Positions 20,485-30,741 of a DNA stretch of 64,000 nucleotides are shown piece after piece. Under the pieces are notes generated by a model that made no database searches, had not been told where the DNA came from, and worked only from the letters and a program-made list of their open reading frames with translations. Source of the DNA: Piscinibacter aquaticus (GTDB lineage: Bacteria > Pseudomonadota > Gammaproteobacteria > Burkholderiales > Burkholderiaceae_C); contig VOPW01000001.1 of NCBI GenBank assembly GCA_007994965.1, forward strand, positions 3,348,001 through 3,412,000, read 5' to 3'. A program made the translations under genes and the position numbers. Numbering within the stretch: position 1 is the stretch's first letter; each line of letters starts with the position of its first letter.

Positions 20485-21267
20485 TCAGGCCAGCCAGTTC
20501 GGCGGGCGCTTGCCGAGAAAGCTCTGGATGCCTTCGCGGCCTTCGTCGCTGGCGCGGATGTCGGCGATGCGGCGGGCGGTCTCGGCGCGCAGATCGGCAT
20601 CGATGGGCCGGCCGGCGACGTCCTGCACGAGTTGCTTGCAGGCGCGCACCGCCATCGGCCCGTTGGCCACCAGCGCGGCGACGAGTTCGTCGACCTTCGC
20701 ATCCAGCGCCTCGGGCGCCACGCACTCGTGCACGAAGCCCATCGCGTGGGCCTGCGACGCCGAGAAGCGCTCGGCGGTGATGAACCAGCGCCGCGCCGCC
20801 TGCTCGCCCATCGCCTTGACGACGTACGGCCCGATGGTCGCCGGCAACAGGCCGAGCTTCGCTTCGCTGAGGCAGAAGTGCACGCCCTCGGCGGCCACCA
20901 GCACATCGCACACCGACGCGAGGCCCAGGCCGCCGGCATAACAGTCGCCATGCACCCGCCCGACCACCGGCACGGGACAAGCGTAGATCGTCCACAGCAT
21001 GTCGGCCAGCGCCTGCGCATCGGCGCGGTTCTGCTCCCAGCTGTAGCCCGCCATCGCGCGCATCCAGTTCAGATCGGCTCCCGCGCAGAAGGCCTTGCCG
21101 TGGCCGCCGAGCACGATGCAGCGCAGCGTCGCGTCGGCGCCGAGCGTGGCGAAGGTCTGCGTGAGCTCGGCGATCACACCGTCGTTGAAGGCGTTGCGCA
21201 CCTCGGGGCGGTTCAGGTACACGCGTGCCACGGGGCCGCTGCGTTGCACGTCGAGGGTGGTCGTCAT
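20485..21267 (-). CDS. liuC: Enoyl-CoA hydratase/methylglutaconyl-CoA hydratase (LiuC)
   Basis: 260 residues, crotonase superfamily. The oxyanion-hole region is GHGKAFCAGADLNWM and the second motif is HGDCYAGGLGLASVCDV; the C-terminal lid ends GREGIQSFLGKRPPNWL. In this operon it most likely hydrates 3-methylglutaconyl-CoA to HMG-CoA. Start at 21267 (MTTTLDVQRS). Intact. Placed between an acyl-CoA dehydrogenase and DUF4126. Confidence 0.9.
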   Translation of the reverse strand: MTTTLDVQRSGPVARVYLNRPEVRNAFNDGVIAELTQTFATLGADATLRCIVLGGHGKAFCAGADLNWMRAMAGYSWEQNRADAQALADMLWTIYACPVPVVGRVHGDCYAGGLGLASVCDVLVAAEGVHFCLSEAKLGLLPATIGPYVVKAMGEQAARRWFITAERFSASQAHAMGFVHECVAPEALDAKVDELVAALVANGPMAVRACKQLVQDVAGRPIDADLRAETARRIADIRASDEGREGIQSFLGKRPPNWLA

Positions 21268-21275
21268 CGTGAACC

Positions 21276-22406
21276 TCAGTAGCGCTTGGCGGCTTCGTCG
21301 AGCATGACTTCGGTCGCGCCGCCGCCGATCGCCAGGATGCGTGCGTCGCGCCACAGCCGTTCGATGGCGGTGCCGCGCATGTAGCCCATGCCGCCATGAA
21401 ACTGCTGGCAGGCCTGCACGACCTCGTTGACCAGTTCGCCGGTGAGCGATTTCAGCAGCGAGACGTCCTGCACCACGTCACGCCCCTGCGCCACCAGCCA
21501 GCCGCAGTGGTAGAGGTACTGGCGCGCAGCGCGCACCTTGGCGTCGAGCATGGCGGGCGCTGGCGCACCACCTGCTTGTCGAACAGGGACGCGCCGAAGG
21601 CCGGCGGTCGCGCACGTACGCGAGCGTCATCTCCAGCGCACGCGTGCAGTGGCCGATGGCCATCGCCGCCAGCGCGATGCGTTCGGTCTGGAAGTTCTTC
21701 ATCACCGAGTAGAAGCCCTTGTCCTGCTCGCCGAGCAGGTTGGCGGCCGGGATGCGGCAGTCCTCGAACACCAGCTCGGCGGTGTCGGACGACAGCCAGC
21801 CGGTCTTCTCGAGCGAGCGGCCGACGCTGAAGCCGGGCGTACCCTTCTCGACGATGAACATCGAGATCGCATGGCGGGCCGTGCCGGTGCGCGCGGCGAT
21901 GAAGTACAGGTCGGCATGCACGCCGTTGGTGATGAAGAGTTTGGTGCCGTTGAGCACCCAGTGATCGCCGTCGCGTCGTGCGCTCGTCTTCAGTCCAGCC
22001 ACGTCGGAGCCCGCGCCGGGTTCGGTGATGCCCACCGCCGTGATGGTGCGGCCGGCGATCACGCCGGGCATGTACTTCGCCTGCTGCTCGGAGTTGCCGG
22101 CATGGTGCAGGTGCGGGCTCGCCATGTCGGTGTGCACGAGCACGGTGATGATGAAGCCGCCATAGGTCGACTGCGAGAGTGCCTCGGCGAACACCGGGTT
22201 GGTCAGCGCGTCGGCCTCGGCGCCGCCGTGCTGCGACGAGTACATCAGCCCGAGGAAGCCGGCCTCGCCCATCTTGCGCAGCACCTCGCGCGGCACGCAG
22301 CCGTCGCGTTCCCACTGCTCGGCGAACGGCTCCACCTCGCGTGCGAGAAAGCGCGCCACTGGTCGCGCAGCGTCTGGTGTTCGGGCGTGAGGTAGATGTT
22401 CTCCAT
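21276..22406 (-). CDS. Acyl-CoA dehydrogenase (frame broken)
   Basis: About 378 residues, FAD-dependent. Landmarks are [38 protein letters not shown] (flavin binding), TLLD-type C-terminal [20 protein letters not shown] and the end [15 protein letters not shown]. The usual catalytic Glu position of short-chain enzymes is not the YEGTSD form here but GGATEV. Breaks near 22357, 21598 and 21557 are consistent with CCAGG or CCTGG sites. It sits 11 bases after liuB. It might act on citronellyl-, isovaleryl- or a related branched acyl-CoA; the true isovaleryl-CoA dehydrogenase is more likely the gene at 34941. Confidence 0.85.
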
Positions 22407-22417
22407 GGCCGCTGGCC

Positions 22418-24037
22418 TCACATGCGGAACACGCCGAACCTGGCGTCGGGGATCGGCGCGTTCAGGCTGGCGCTGATCGCCAGCGCCAGCACGCGGCGCG
22501 TGTCGGCCGGGTCGATCACGCCGTCGTCCCACAGCCGGGCGCTGGCGTAATACGGATGGGCCTGGTGCTCGAACTGGTCGAGGATGGGCTGCTTGAAGGC
22601 CTTCTCCTCGTCGGCGCTCCACGAGCCGCCCTTGGCCTCGATGCCGTCGCGCTTGACGGTGGCCAGCACGCTCGCCGCCTGCTCGCCACCCATCACCGAG
22701 ATGCGCGCGTTCGGCCACATCCACAGGAAGCGCGGCGAGTAGGCGCGGCCGCACATGCCGTAGTTGCCGGCGCCGAAGCTGCCGCCGATGATGACGGTGA
22801 ACTTGGGCACGTTGACGGTGGACACCGCCGTGACCATCTTCGCGCCGTGCTTGGCGATGCCTTCGCTCTCGTACTTGCGACCGACCATGAAGCCGGTGAT
22901 GTTCTGCAGGAAGACGAGCGGGATCTTGCGCTGGCCGCACAGCTCGATGAAGTGCGCTCCCTTCAATGCCGATTCGCTGAACAGCACGCCGTTGTTGGCG
23001 ACGATGCCCACCGGCATGCCTTCGATGTGCGCGAAGCCGCACACCAGCGTGGTGCCGTAGCGGGCCTTGAACTCGTCGAACTCGCTGCCGTCGACGATGC
23101 GCGCGATGATCTCGTGCACGTCGTAGGGCTTGCGCGGGTCGGCCGGGATGATGCCGTGCAATTCGCCCGCGTCGAACAGCGGCGGGCGCGGCGCCACCAC
23201 GCGCTGCTCGTGCGCCTTGCGCCAGTTGAGGTTGGCCACCGAGGCCCGCGCGATCGCCAGCGCGTGGGTGTCGTTCTGGGCGGTGGTCGGCCACGCCGGA
23301 CAGCCGCGTGTGCACGTCACCGCCGCCGAGATCCTCCGCACTCACCACCTCGCCGATCGCCGCCTTCACCAGCGGCGGGCCGCCGAGGAAGATGGTGCCC
23401 TGGTTCTTCACGATGATCGACTCGTCGCTCATCGCCGGCATGTAGGCGCCGCCGGCCGTGCAGGAGCCCATCACCACCGCGATCTGCGGGATGCCCTGGG
23501 CGCTCATGTTGGCCTGGTTGAAGAAGATGCGGCCGAAGTGCTCGCGGTCGGGAAAGACGTCGTCCTGGTTGGGCAGGTTGGCGCCGCCGCTGTCGACCGG
23601 TAGATGCACGGCAGGTGGTTCTGCATCGCGATCTCCTGCGCGCGCAGGTGCTTCTTCACCGTCATCGGGAAGTAGGTGCCGCCCTTCACCGTGGCATCGT
23701 TGCAGACCACCATGCACTCGATGCCGGCCACGCGGCCGATGCCGGCGATCAGGCCGGCGCCCGGCGCGGCATCGACGCCGCCCTTTTCCTTGTACATGTT
23801 CAGCGCCGCCAGCGGCGCCACCTCGAGGAAGGGCGTGTCGGGGTCGAGCAGCATCTCGACGCGCTCGCGCGGCAGCAGCTTGCCGCGCGCGGTGTGCTTG
23901 GCGCGCGCCGCCTCGCCGCCGCCCTGGGCGATCTGCGCGAGCTTCGCGTTCAGGTCGTCGACCAGCGCGCGCATCGCCGCGGCATTGGCCTTGAAGTCCT
24001 CGGAGCGGGGGCTGAGGTTGGAAGCGAGAACGGGCAT
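22418..24037 (-). CDS. liuB: 3-methylcrotonyl-CoA carboxylase carboxyltransferase subunit (LiuB, frame broken)
   Basis: About 540 residues of acetyl/propionyl-type carboxyltransferase. Shows [66 protein letters not shown] and [16 protein letters not shown], typical of methylcrotonyl-CoA carboxylase beta chains. It transfers carboxyl from LiuD-biotin to 3-methylcrotonyl-CoA. Breaks near 23601 and 23291 are both repaired by CCTGG. It is the first gene of the operon, 43 bases downstream of a perfect LiuR-like palindrome. Confidence 0.93.
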
Positions 24038-24080
24038 GGGGTCTCCACCGGGTCGGCCGACTGTGGCACCAGCCGGCTGA

Positions 24081-24102
24081 TTGACGTTTACGTAAACGTC
24101 AA
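24081..24102. promoter_or_regulatory. LiuR-type operator, perfect 22-bp palindrome
   Basis: Half-sites TTGACGTTTAC and GTAAACGTCAA meet without a spacer. The site lies 43 bases before the liuB start. The same core occurs at three other promoters in this window, and a MerR-family LiuR is encoded at 38408-38836. LiuR is known from comparative genomics to control leucine and isovalerate genes in proteobacteria; binding here is inferred. Confidence 0.8.
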
Positions 24103-24154
24103 TGCGCGATTCTATCGAGCCCGGGTCGCCCAGGGCACCCGCCGCGCCTGCGGC

Positions 24155-24710
24155 TTACCCGTAGACATCGGCCTCGCGCCAGCCGAGCGCCGCCATGTCG
24201 GCCACGCGGAATTTCGCGTCGCTGGGCATCAGGAACTCGTCGAGCTGCGGCGGCGCCACCGCCGTGCCGGCGAGCATCGCGTGAACTGGCCGCGGTGGTG
24301 CGTCTGGTGCATGAACAGGTGCGCCAGCACGTGGGCGGCGCGGTCGCGCTGAACGTGGTCGCCGCGGTCCATGTCGACCATCGCGTCGCATCCGGCCTCG
24401 TCGAGCCCATCGCACCAGGCGATCAGGCGTTCGTCGCTGGCGCGCTGGCGCGCCTCGAGCTCGCCCAGGCTGGAGGCCGGCGCGAAGTCGCGGTACACGC
24501 GCACCAGCCCGGCGTCGCCGTGCAGCGCGCCGATGTAGTAGAGGTCGACCGCCAGGATGTGGTTGAGCGTCGCGGCAGGCTGGGGAAGAAGCTCACCCGC
24601 GGCGCATGGAACTCCGCGTCGGGCAGCGCGGCCATGGCCGCATGCAGGCGATGGTTGGCGAGCCGGTTGGCCCGCGCCTGGATGCGGTACTGGCCGGCCA
24701 GCGAGAGCAT
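24155..24710 (-). CDS. DinB-family protein (frame broken)
   Basis: About 185 residues, DinB/YfiT-like four-helix bundle. The metal-binding His pattern of the family is visible: TLNHILAVDLYY near the N-terminus and HLFMHQTHHRGQVHAML (after repair) in the third helix. Breaks near 24575 and 24290 restore CCTGG and CCAGG respectively. Such proteins are metal-dependent thiol transferases or related enzymes; the substrate is unknown. It overlaps the upstream isomerase gene by one base (TGATG). Confidence 0.85.
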
Positions 24711-25321
24711 CAGAACGGCCCCTTCTCCAGCCAGCGCTCGATCTGCGGCCGCCGGTCGTTGCCCCAGAAGGGCTCGCCGTCGACGACGAAGAAGGGCGCG
24801 CCGAACACGCCGGCGGCGATGGCCGCCTCGTTCTCGGCCTTCAGGCGCGCCTTCCAGACGGGGTCGTTCCACACCGCCTCGGCGGTATCGGCACCGATGC
24901 CGAAGTCGTCGGCCAGGGCGCGCAGTTGCGCCACGTCACTGAGATCGACGCCGCGCGCGAAGTAGGCGCGCAGGCAGTGGCGCGCCCACTGCGTGGCACG
25001 CTCGCGATCCTGGTCGGCCAGCCACCAGAACACACGCGCGGCGTTCTGCGTCGGGATCGGAAACTTCTCGGGGTTCCTGATCGGCACGCCGGCAAAGCGC
25101 GCCGAGCGCTCGAAGTCGTGCAGCGAGTATTCGCGCTTGATCGGGTACGACACCGGGCTCTTCAGCTCGGCCGCCTGGAAGGTGGCACCGAGCAGGATGG
25201 CCTTCCAGTTCACCGTGCGGCCGTGGCGCGCCGCCAGGGCGTCGATCCACTCCGAGGCGATGTAGGAGTAGGGCGACGAGAAGTCGAAATAGAAGTCGAT
25301 CGGACGGGGCAAGGTAGCCAT
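24710..25321 (-). CDS. 2-hydroxychromene-2-carboxylate isomerase family protein
   Basis: 203 residues, DsbA fold, intact. Family motifs: IDFYFDFSSPYSYIASEWID (Ser in place of the DsbA cysteine), and GVFGAPFFVVDGEPFWGNDR at the C-terminus. Likely glutathione-dependent isomerase or transferase with an unknown substrate. It diverges from the membrane gene that starts about 23 bases away and is coupled to the DinB-like gene downstream. Confidence 0.88.
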   Translation of the reverse strand: MATLPRPIDFYFDFSSPYSYIASEWIDALAARHGRTVNWKAILLGATFQAAELKSPVSYPIKREYSLHDFERSARFAGVPIRNPEKFPIPTQNAARVFWWLADQDRERATQWARHCLRAYFARGVDLSDVAQLRALADDFGIGADTAEAVWNDPVWKARLKAENEAAIAAGVFGAPFFVVDGEPFWGNDRRPQIERWLEKGPF

Positions 25322-25343
25322 GGCGGCAGCCTCAGCGCGCGGC

Positions 25344-26009
25344 ATGACCCTTGTCATGCTGCCGGCAACCCTGCTGGCTAGCATCGTGACGATGTTCGTC
25401 TCGATTGCGCTGGTGGTGGTGGCGCTGGCCGTGGCGGTCGCGATGCGGCCGTGGCGGCAGCTGCGCGGCGCGCCGATCTGGCATCCGTGGCTGGCCTGCC
25501 CGGCGCTGCTGCCCTGGGTGTGGGCGGCCCAGAAGGTGATGCCCTGGCGGCGTGGCCGTCCAGCTCTCCGGCGCCTGCCTGATGGTGCTGATGCTGGGCT
25601 GGCCGCTGACAGTGCTGAGCCTGGTCCCGATCGCGGCACTGGGCGCGTGGCTCGGCCACATCGGCTGGGCGCAGGCCATCGATCACCTCGCCTGGAACGG
25701 CGTCGTGGCTGCCACCTTGGCGCTGGCGCTCGGCACGGCGACTCGGCGCTGGCTGCCGCGCCATCCCTTCGTGTTCATCCTCGGCCGCGGCTTCATCACC
25801 ACCGCCGTGGCGATGATGGCCGCAGGCGCGATGTCGGCTGGCTGCACCCGGAGCCCGAGGGCACCGAGCTCGGCAGCGTGCTGCTCGGCCACTGGCTGAT
25901 GGCCTGGGGCGAGGCCTTCTCCACCGGCATGCTGGTGGCCATCTTCGTCGCCTTCAAGCCGCAGTGGCTGGCCAGCTGGTCGGACGAGCGCTATCTGACG
26001 GACGCCTGA
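25344..26009 (+). CDS. Integral membrane protein, COG3235/CbiM-like (frame broken)
   Basis: About 220 residues with five to six helices. RPWRQLRGAPIWHPWLA resembles the loop after the first helix of COG3235 proteins, and HPFVFILGRGFITTAVAMMA resembles their conserved FVYxFxxGFxxxA segment. These proteins are distant relatives of CbiM energy-coupling permeases. Breaks near 25545 and 25840; the latter is repaired by CCTGG. Starts at 25344, 25356 or 25392 are all possible. Function unknown. Ends one base before the convergent trkH. Confidence 0.65.
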   Translation: MTLVMLPATLLASIVTMFVSIALVVVALAVAVAMRPWRQLRGAPIWHPWLACPALLPWVWAAQKVMPWRRGRPALRRLPDGADAGLAADSAEPGPDRGTGRVARPHRLGAGHRSPRLERRRGCHLGAGARHGDSALAAAPSLRVHPRPRLHHHRRGDDGRRRDVGWLHPEPEGTELGSVLLGHWLMAWGEAFSTGMLVAIFVAFKPQWLASWSDERYLTDA

Positions 26010-26010
26010 T

Positions 26011-27468
26011 TCAGGTGCGCCAGAACTGGGGCGTGAACAGCACCAGGACGGACAGGAGCTCGAGACGCCCGAGCAGCATCGTGATCGTGCAGACCCAGGT
26101 CTGGAAGTCGCTCAGGCCCTGATAGTTGCCCGAGGGGCCGACCTGTCCCAGCCCGGGGCCGGTGTTGTTGATGCAGGCCACCACCGCCGTGAACGACGAG
26201 ACGATGTCCAGGCCGCTGAACAGCAGCAGCAGCGTGGCCAGCACCATCACGCTGCCGTAGATCAGCATGAAGGCGAGCACCGAGAAGATCACCTGGTTGG
26301 AGACCAGCGTCCCGCCGATCTTCACCGGCAGCACCGCGCGCGGATGGACGATGCGCGTCATATCCCGTTTGGCGGCCTTCAGCATCACCAGCGAACGGAT
26401 GAGCTTGATGCCGCCGCCGGTGGAGCCGGCACAGGTGGCGAAGCCGCACAGGAACAGCATCAGCACCGGCGCAAACATCGGCCACTGGGCGTAGTCGACC
26501 GTGGCGAAGCCGGTGGTCGTGGCCACCGAGACGACGCTGAACGCGGCGTGGCGGAGCGCCGTCGCGAAATCCGGGTACACACCGTGGGCGAGCAGGAACA
26601 GCGCCACCAGCAGCACCGATCCGGCCATCAGCGCGAAGAACGAGCGAGCCTCGATGTCGCTCCACAGGGGCTTGAGCGAGCGGCGCTTGAGCACCAGGAA
26701 GTAGAGCGCGAAGTTGATGCCCGCGAGCAGCATGAAGACGATCGCGACGACCTCGATGGCCACCGAGTCGAAGGCGCCGAAGCTCGCGTCGTACGCCGCG
26801 AAGCCGCCCAGGCCCATGGTGCTGCACATGTGCATGAAGGCGTCCGCCCAGCCCATGCCCGCCCAGCGGTAGGCGAGGAAGCAGGCCAGGGCCAGCGTGA
26901 AGTACACCGTCCACAGCCCGCGCGCGGTCTCGGCGATGCGCGGCGTGAGCTTCTGGTCCTTCATCGGCCCGGCCGACTCGGCACGGAAGAGCTGCGATCC
27001 GCCCACGCCCAGCAGCGGCAGGATGGCCACCACCAGCACCAGGATGCCCATGCCGCCGATCAGCACCATGAAGCAGCGCCACACGTTGATCGAGGTCGGC
27101 AGCTTCTCCAGCCCGGTGAGCACGGTGGCGCCGGTGGTGGTCAGGCCGCTGACCGCCTCGAAGTAGGCGTCGGTGAAGCTCAGGTCGGGCAGGTGCAGCA
27201 GCAAGGGCAGCGTGCCGAAGGCCGGCAGCACGGTCCACACCAGCGTCACCAGCAGGAATCCATCGCGCGGCTGCAGTTCGCTGCGGCGCGACCGCGTGGC
27301 TATGAACAGCGCCAGCCCGCAGATGAAGGTGATCGCCATGGCCTGCACGTGGTCGAGCAACCCGTCGTCGGGGCCGAGCAGGGCGAACAGCAGCGGAACG
27401 ACCATCGTGCCGGCGAAAACCATCAGGACGACGGCCAGCACGGGGAGCAGACGGCGCAGGCTCTGCAT
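26011..27468 (-). CDS. trkH: Potassium uptake membrane subunit TrkH
   Basis: 485 residues, intact. Four pore-loop repeats are visible with selectivity-filter Gly: GLTTTGATVLT, MCSTMGLGGFAAYD, VATTTGFATVDY and INNTGPGLGQVG, as in the Trk/Ktr/HKT family. It forms the channel subunit of the Trk K+ system in the inner membrane and is gated by TrkA, whose gene lies 7 bases upstream in the same direction. Confidence 0.95.
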   Translation of the reverse strand: MQSLRRLLPVLAVVLMVFAGTMVVPLLFALLGPDDGLLDHVQAMAITFICGLALFIATRSRRSELQPRDGFLLVTLVWTVLPAFGTLPLLLHLPDLSFTDAYFEAVSGLTTTGATVLTGLEKLPTSINVWRCFMVLIGGMGILVLVVAILPLLGVGGSQLFRAESAGPMKDQKLTPRIAETARGLWTVYFTLALACFLAYRWAGMGWADAFMHMCSTMGLGGFAAYDASFGAFDSVAIEVVAIVFMLLAGINFALYFLVLKRRSLKPLWSDIEARSFFALMAGSVLLVALFLLAHGVYPDFATALRHAAFSVVSVATTTGFATVDYAQWPMFAPVLMLFLCGFATCAGSTGGGIKLIRSLVMLKAAKRDMTRIVHPRAVLPVKIGGTLVSNQVIFSVLAFMLIYGSVMVLATLLLLFSGLDIVSSFTAVVACINNTGPGLGQVGPSGNYQGLSDFQTWVCTITMLLGRLELLSVLVLFTPQFWRT

Positions 27469-27475
27469 GCGCCGC

Positions 27476-28892
27476 TCAGAACATGAAGGTCGCGCCGACC
27501 TGGAACAGCTTCTCGATGTCGCGCACCATGCGCTTCCTCGGCACGAACACGATCACGTGGTCGTCGCGCTCGATCACCGTGTCGTGGTGCGGGATGATGA
27601 CCGTCGGCGGCGCGTCGCCATCCGGGGCGGCACGCACGATCGCGCCGATCTGCGCGCCCTGCGGCAACGGCAGTTCGTCGATGCGCCGGCCCACCACCTT
27701 GCTCGACTTGCGGTCGCCGTGAGCCACCGCCTCCAGCGCCTCGGCTGCGCCACGGCGCAGGCTGTAGACCGCCTCGACGTCGCCGCGGCGCACGTGGGCG
27801 AGAAGCTCGCCGATCACCGTCTGCGCCGGCGACAACGCGATGTCGATCTGCGTGCCCTGCACCAGGTCGGCATAGGCGCGCCGGTTGATCAGCGCCAGCA
27901 CCCGCCGCGCGCCCATGCGCTTGGCCAGCAGGCAGGCCATGATGTTGTCCTCGTCGTCGCTGGTCAGCGAGAGGAAGAGGTCGGTGTCCTGCACGTTCTC
28001 GTCGCCGAGCAGGTCCTCGTCGGTGCTGTCGCCGTGCAGCACGAGCGTCTCGCTCTTCAGCTGCGAGCTGAGGTACTCGCAGCGGGTCGCGCTGGTCTCG
28101 ATCAGCTTCACGCGGCAGTCGGCCTCGATCTCGCGCGCCAGCCGCAGGCCGACGCGCCCGCCGCCGGCGATCATCACGCGGCGCACCGGCTCGTCGCGGC
28201 GGCGCAAGGCATCGAGCACGCGGCGGATGTCCTTCGTGGCCGCCAGCACGAAGACCTCGTCGCCGGGCTCGATGCGAGTCGTGCCGTCGCACACCACCTG
28301 GCGGTCCACGCCGAGTTCGTCGCTGCGGTAGATGGCCACGAAGCGCATTTCCACATTCGGCACGAGCTGCGGCAGCTCGCTGATCACGTGGCGCACCATC
28401 GGCCCGCCGGTCACGGCGCGCACGGCGATCAGGCTGACCGAGCCGCCGGCGAACTCCAGCACCTGCAGCGCCTCGGGGTACTCAATGAGCTTGCGGATGT
28501 AGGTGGTGAGAGACTCCTCCGGACAGATCACCTGATCGACCGCAAAGCCCTCCTTGGCCATCAGCGGGCTCTCGTTGGGGAACTCCGGCGAGCGGATGCG
28601 CGCGATCGTGGTCGGGATGTTGAACACGTCGTGCGCCACCTTGCAGCACACCCAGGTTGGTCTCGTCCAGCGGTGCGCAGGCGATCAGCATGTCGGCGTC
28701 GCGCGCGCCGGCGGCTTCCAGTACCGAGGGCTGGATGCCGTTGCCCGGCACGCCGCGCAGGTCGAGCCGGTCTTCGAGTTCACGCAGGCGCTGCGGGTTG
28801 GTGTCGATGACCGTGATGTCGTTCTTCTCGGACACCAGGCTTTCGGCCACGCTCTCGCCCACGCGGCCTGCGCCAAGGATGATGACGTTCAT
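27476..28892 (-). CDS. trkA: Trk system NAD-binding subunit TrkA (frame broken)
   Basis: About 470 residues in two tandem RCK halves. First Rossmann motif: MNVIILGAGRVGESVAESL, with DTNPQR for the NAD ribose. Second: MIAGGGRVGLRLAREIEA. TrkA_C domains follow each. Binds NAD(H)/ATP and controls TrkH. One break near 28655 carries an extra G inside AACCTGG; removing it joins the frames at ETNLVCCKVAHDVFN, which fits the family. Confidence 0.94.
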
Positions 28893-28924
28893 GCGGCGAA
28901 GATCTTAGCGCCGCCGATCATCGA

Positions 28925-30055
28925 TCACGCCAGGGCCCGCCCGATCAGGATCTTCTGCACGTCGGAGGTGCCCTCGTAGATCTGGCAGACGCGCACGTCG
29001 CGGTAGATGCGCTCGAGCGGGAAGTCACTGACGTAGCCATAGCCGCCGAGCGTCTGGATCGCCGCGCTGCACACGCGCTCGGCCATCTCGCTGGCGAACA
29101 GCTTGGCCATCGCCGCTTCCTTCAGGCAGGGCCGGCCGGCATCCTTCAGGCTCGCGGCATGGTGGATCAGCTGCCGCGCCGCCTCGATCTGCGTTCCCAT
29201 CTCGGCGAGGCGGAACTGCACCGCACGGTGCTCGAAGATCGGCTGGCCGAAGGCCACGCGCTCCTTCGAATAGGCCAGCGCCGCCTCGAACGCCGCACGC
29301 GCCATGCCCAGGCTCTGCGCGGCGATGCCGATGCGCCCGCCTTCCAGGCCCGACAGCGCGATCTTCAGGCCCTGGCCTTCGTCGCCGATCCGGTTCGCCG
29401 CCGGCACGCGGCAGTTCTCGAACAGGATCTGCGCGGTGTCGCTGCTGTGCTGGCCCATCTTGTCTTCGAGCCGCGCGACGAGGTACCCCGGCGTCTTCGT
29501 CGGCACCAGGAAGGCGCTGATGCCCTTCTTGCCCGCGGCCTTGTCGGTGACCGCCATCACGATGGCCACGTCGCCGTTCTTGCCGCTGGTGATGAACTGC
29601 TTGACGCCGTTGATCAGGTAGTGGTCGCCGTCACGGGTGGCGGAGGTCTTCAGGCCATCGGCCTGCGAGCCGACGTGCGGCTCGGTCAGGCAGAAGGCGC
29701 CGAGCATCTCGCCGCGGGCCAGCGGCTTGAGCCACTGGTCCTTCTGCGCGTCGCTCCCCCACGCCATCAGGATCGAGCACACCGGGCAGTTGTTGACGCT
29801 GACCACGGTGGAGGTGCCGCCATCGCCGGCAGCAATCTCCTCGAGGATCAGCGCCAGCGCGAGGTAATCGAGCCCCGCCCCGCCCCACTGCTCGGGCACC
29901 GCCACGCCGTAGCAGCCCAGCGCGGCCAGGCCCTGCAGCTCGACGGCCGGGAAGTGGTGCTCCTTGTCCCAGCGCGCGGCGTGCGGCGCGATCTGCTCCT
30001 GCACGAAGTCGCGCACGGCTTCCTGCACCGCGCGGTGCTCGTCGCTCAACAGCAT
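28925..30055 (-). CDS. Acyl-CoA dehydrogenase, short/branched-chain type
   Basis: 376 residues, intact. Flavin motif AFCLTEPHVGSQADGLKT, substrate region QFITSGKNGDVAIVMAV, and catalytic Glu in VCQIYEGTSDVQKILIGRAL near the C-terminus. Similar to butyryl/short-branched-chain acyl-CoA dehydrogenases (AcdA type). It is the last gene of the leftward series that begins with the thioesterase at 36581, following the SDR by 19 bases. It may serve isoleucine/valine or fatty-acid oxidation. Confidence 0.93.
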   Translation of the reverse strand: MLLSDEHRAVQEAVRDFVQEQIAPHAARWDKEHHFPAVELQGLAALGCYGVAVPEQWGGAGLDYLALALILEEIAAGDGGTSTVVSVNNCPVCSILMAWGSDAQKDQWLKPLARGEMLGAFCLTEPHVGSQADGLKTSATRDGDHYLINGVKQFITSGKNGDVAIVMAVTDKAAGKKGISAFLVPTKTPGYLVARLEDKMGQHSSDTAQILFENCRVPAANRIGDEGQGLKIALSGLEGGRIGIAAQSLGMARAAFEAALAYSKERVAFGQPIFEHRAVQFRLAEMGTQIEAARQLIHHAASLKDAGRPCLKEAAMAKLFASEMAERVCSAAIQTLGGYGYVSDFPLERIYRDVRVCQIYEGTSDVQKILIGRALA

Positions 30056-30074
30056 TCGTCGTTCCTCGAAAAGA

Positions 30075-30740
30075 TCACCACGGGATCTCGCTGCCGTCGT
30101 AGTTGAGGAAGCGCCCGTTGTCCTGCGGCGTCAGGCCGGCGATCACGCGGCGCATGCCGGCCACGCTCTCCTGCGCGGTGATGTCCGCGTTCGAGCCGCC
30201 CATGTCGGTGCGCACCCAGCCGGGGTGGAAGCTCACGCAGGTGGCCCGGCCCGCCCACTCCAGCGAGAGGTCCTTGAGCACCGAATTGGCCGCCGCCTTG
30301 GAGGCGCGGTACAGCCAGCTGCTGGTGCTGGCGCGCGCGCCCATCGAACCCATCTTCGACGAGATCAGCGCCAGTTTCGCGCCCGGCGCGAGCATGTCGG
30401 CCAGCTGCGGCAGCACGCGCATCGGCGCCAGCACGTTGGCGTGCATCGTGTGGTCGAAATCGGCGTCGGTCGGCGGCGCGAGGCCGCTCTGGCGCTGCAG
30501 CACGCCCGCCACGTGCACGATCACGTCGAAGGCGGCGCCATCGAGCTGCCGGGCCAGGCGCGAGGTGCTCTCGGCGCTGGCCACGTCCAGCGCGATGGCG
30601 GTGGCACCCTGCGCACGCAGCGTGGCGAGGGCCTCGTCGCCGCGCGCCGTGGCCGTGACCTGCCAGCCCTCGGCCCGGTACTGGCGCACGAACTCGGCGC
30701 CGATGCCGCGCGACGCGCCGATGATCAATGCGTGCGGCAC
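30075..30740 (-). CDS. Short-chain dehydrogenase/reductase
   Basis: 221 residues, intact. NAD(P)-binding GASRGIG at residues 8-14, HVAGVLQ, and catalytic Ser-Tyr-Lys in ALISSKMGS and YRASKAAANS. FHPGWVRTDMGG closes the fold. The start is GTG at 30740. Similar to C-factor-like SDRs; the substrate is unknown. One base separates it from the thiolase stop, so it is co-translated with it. Confidence 0.9.
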   Translation of the reverse strand: MPHALIIGASRGIGAEFVRQYRAEGWQVTATARGDEALATLRAQGATAIALDVASAESTSRLARQLDGAAFDVIVHVAGVLQRQSGLAPPTDADFDHTMHANVLAPMRVLPQLADMLAPGAKLALISSKMGSMGARASTSSWLYRASKAAANSVLKDLSLEWAGRATCVSFHPGWVRTDMGGSNADITAQESVAGMRRVIAGLTPQDNGRFLNYDGSEIPW

Positions 30741-30741
30741 G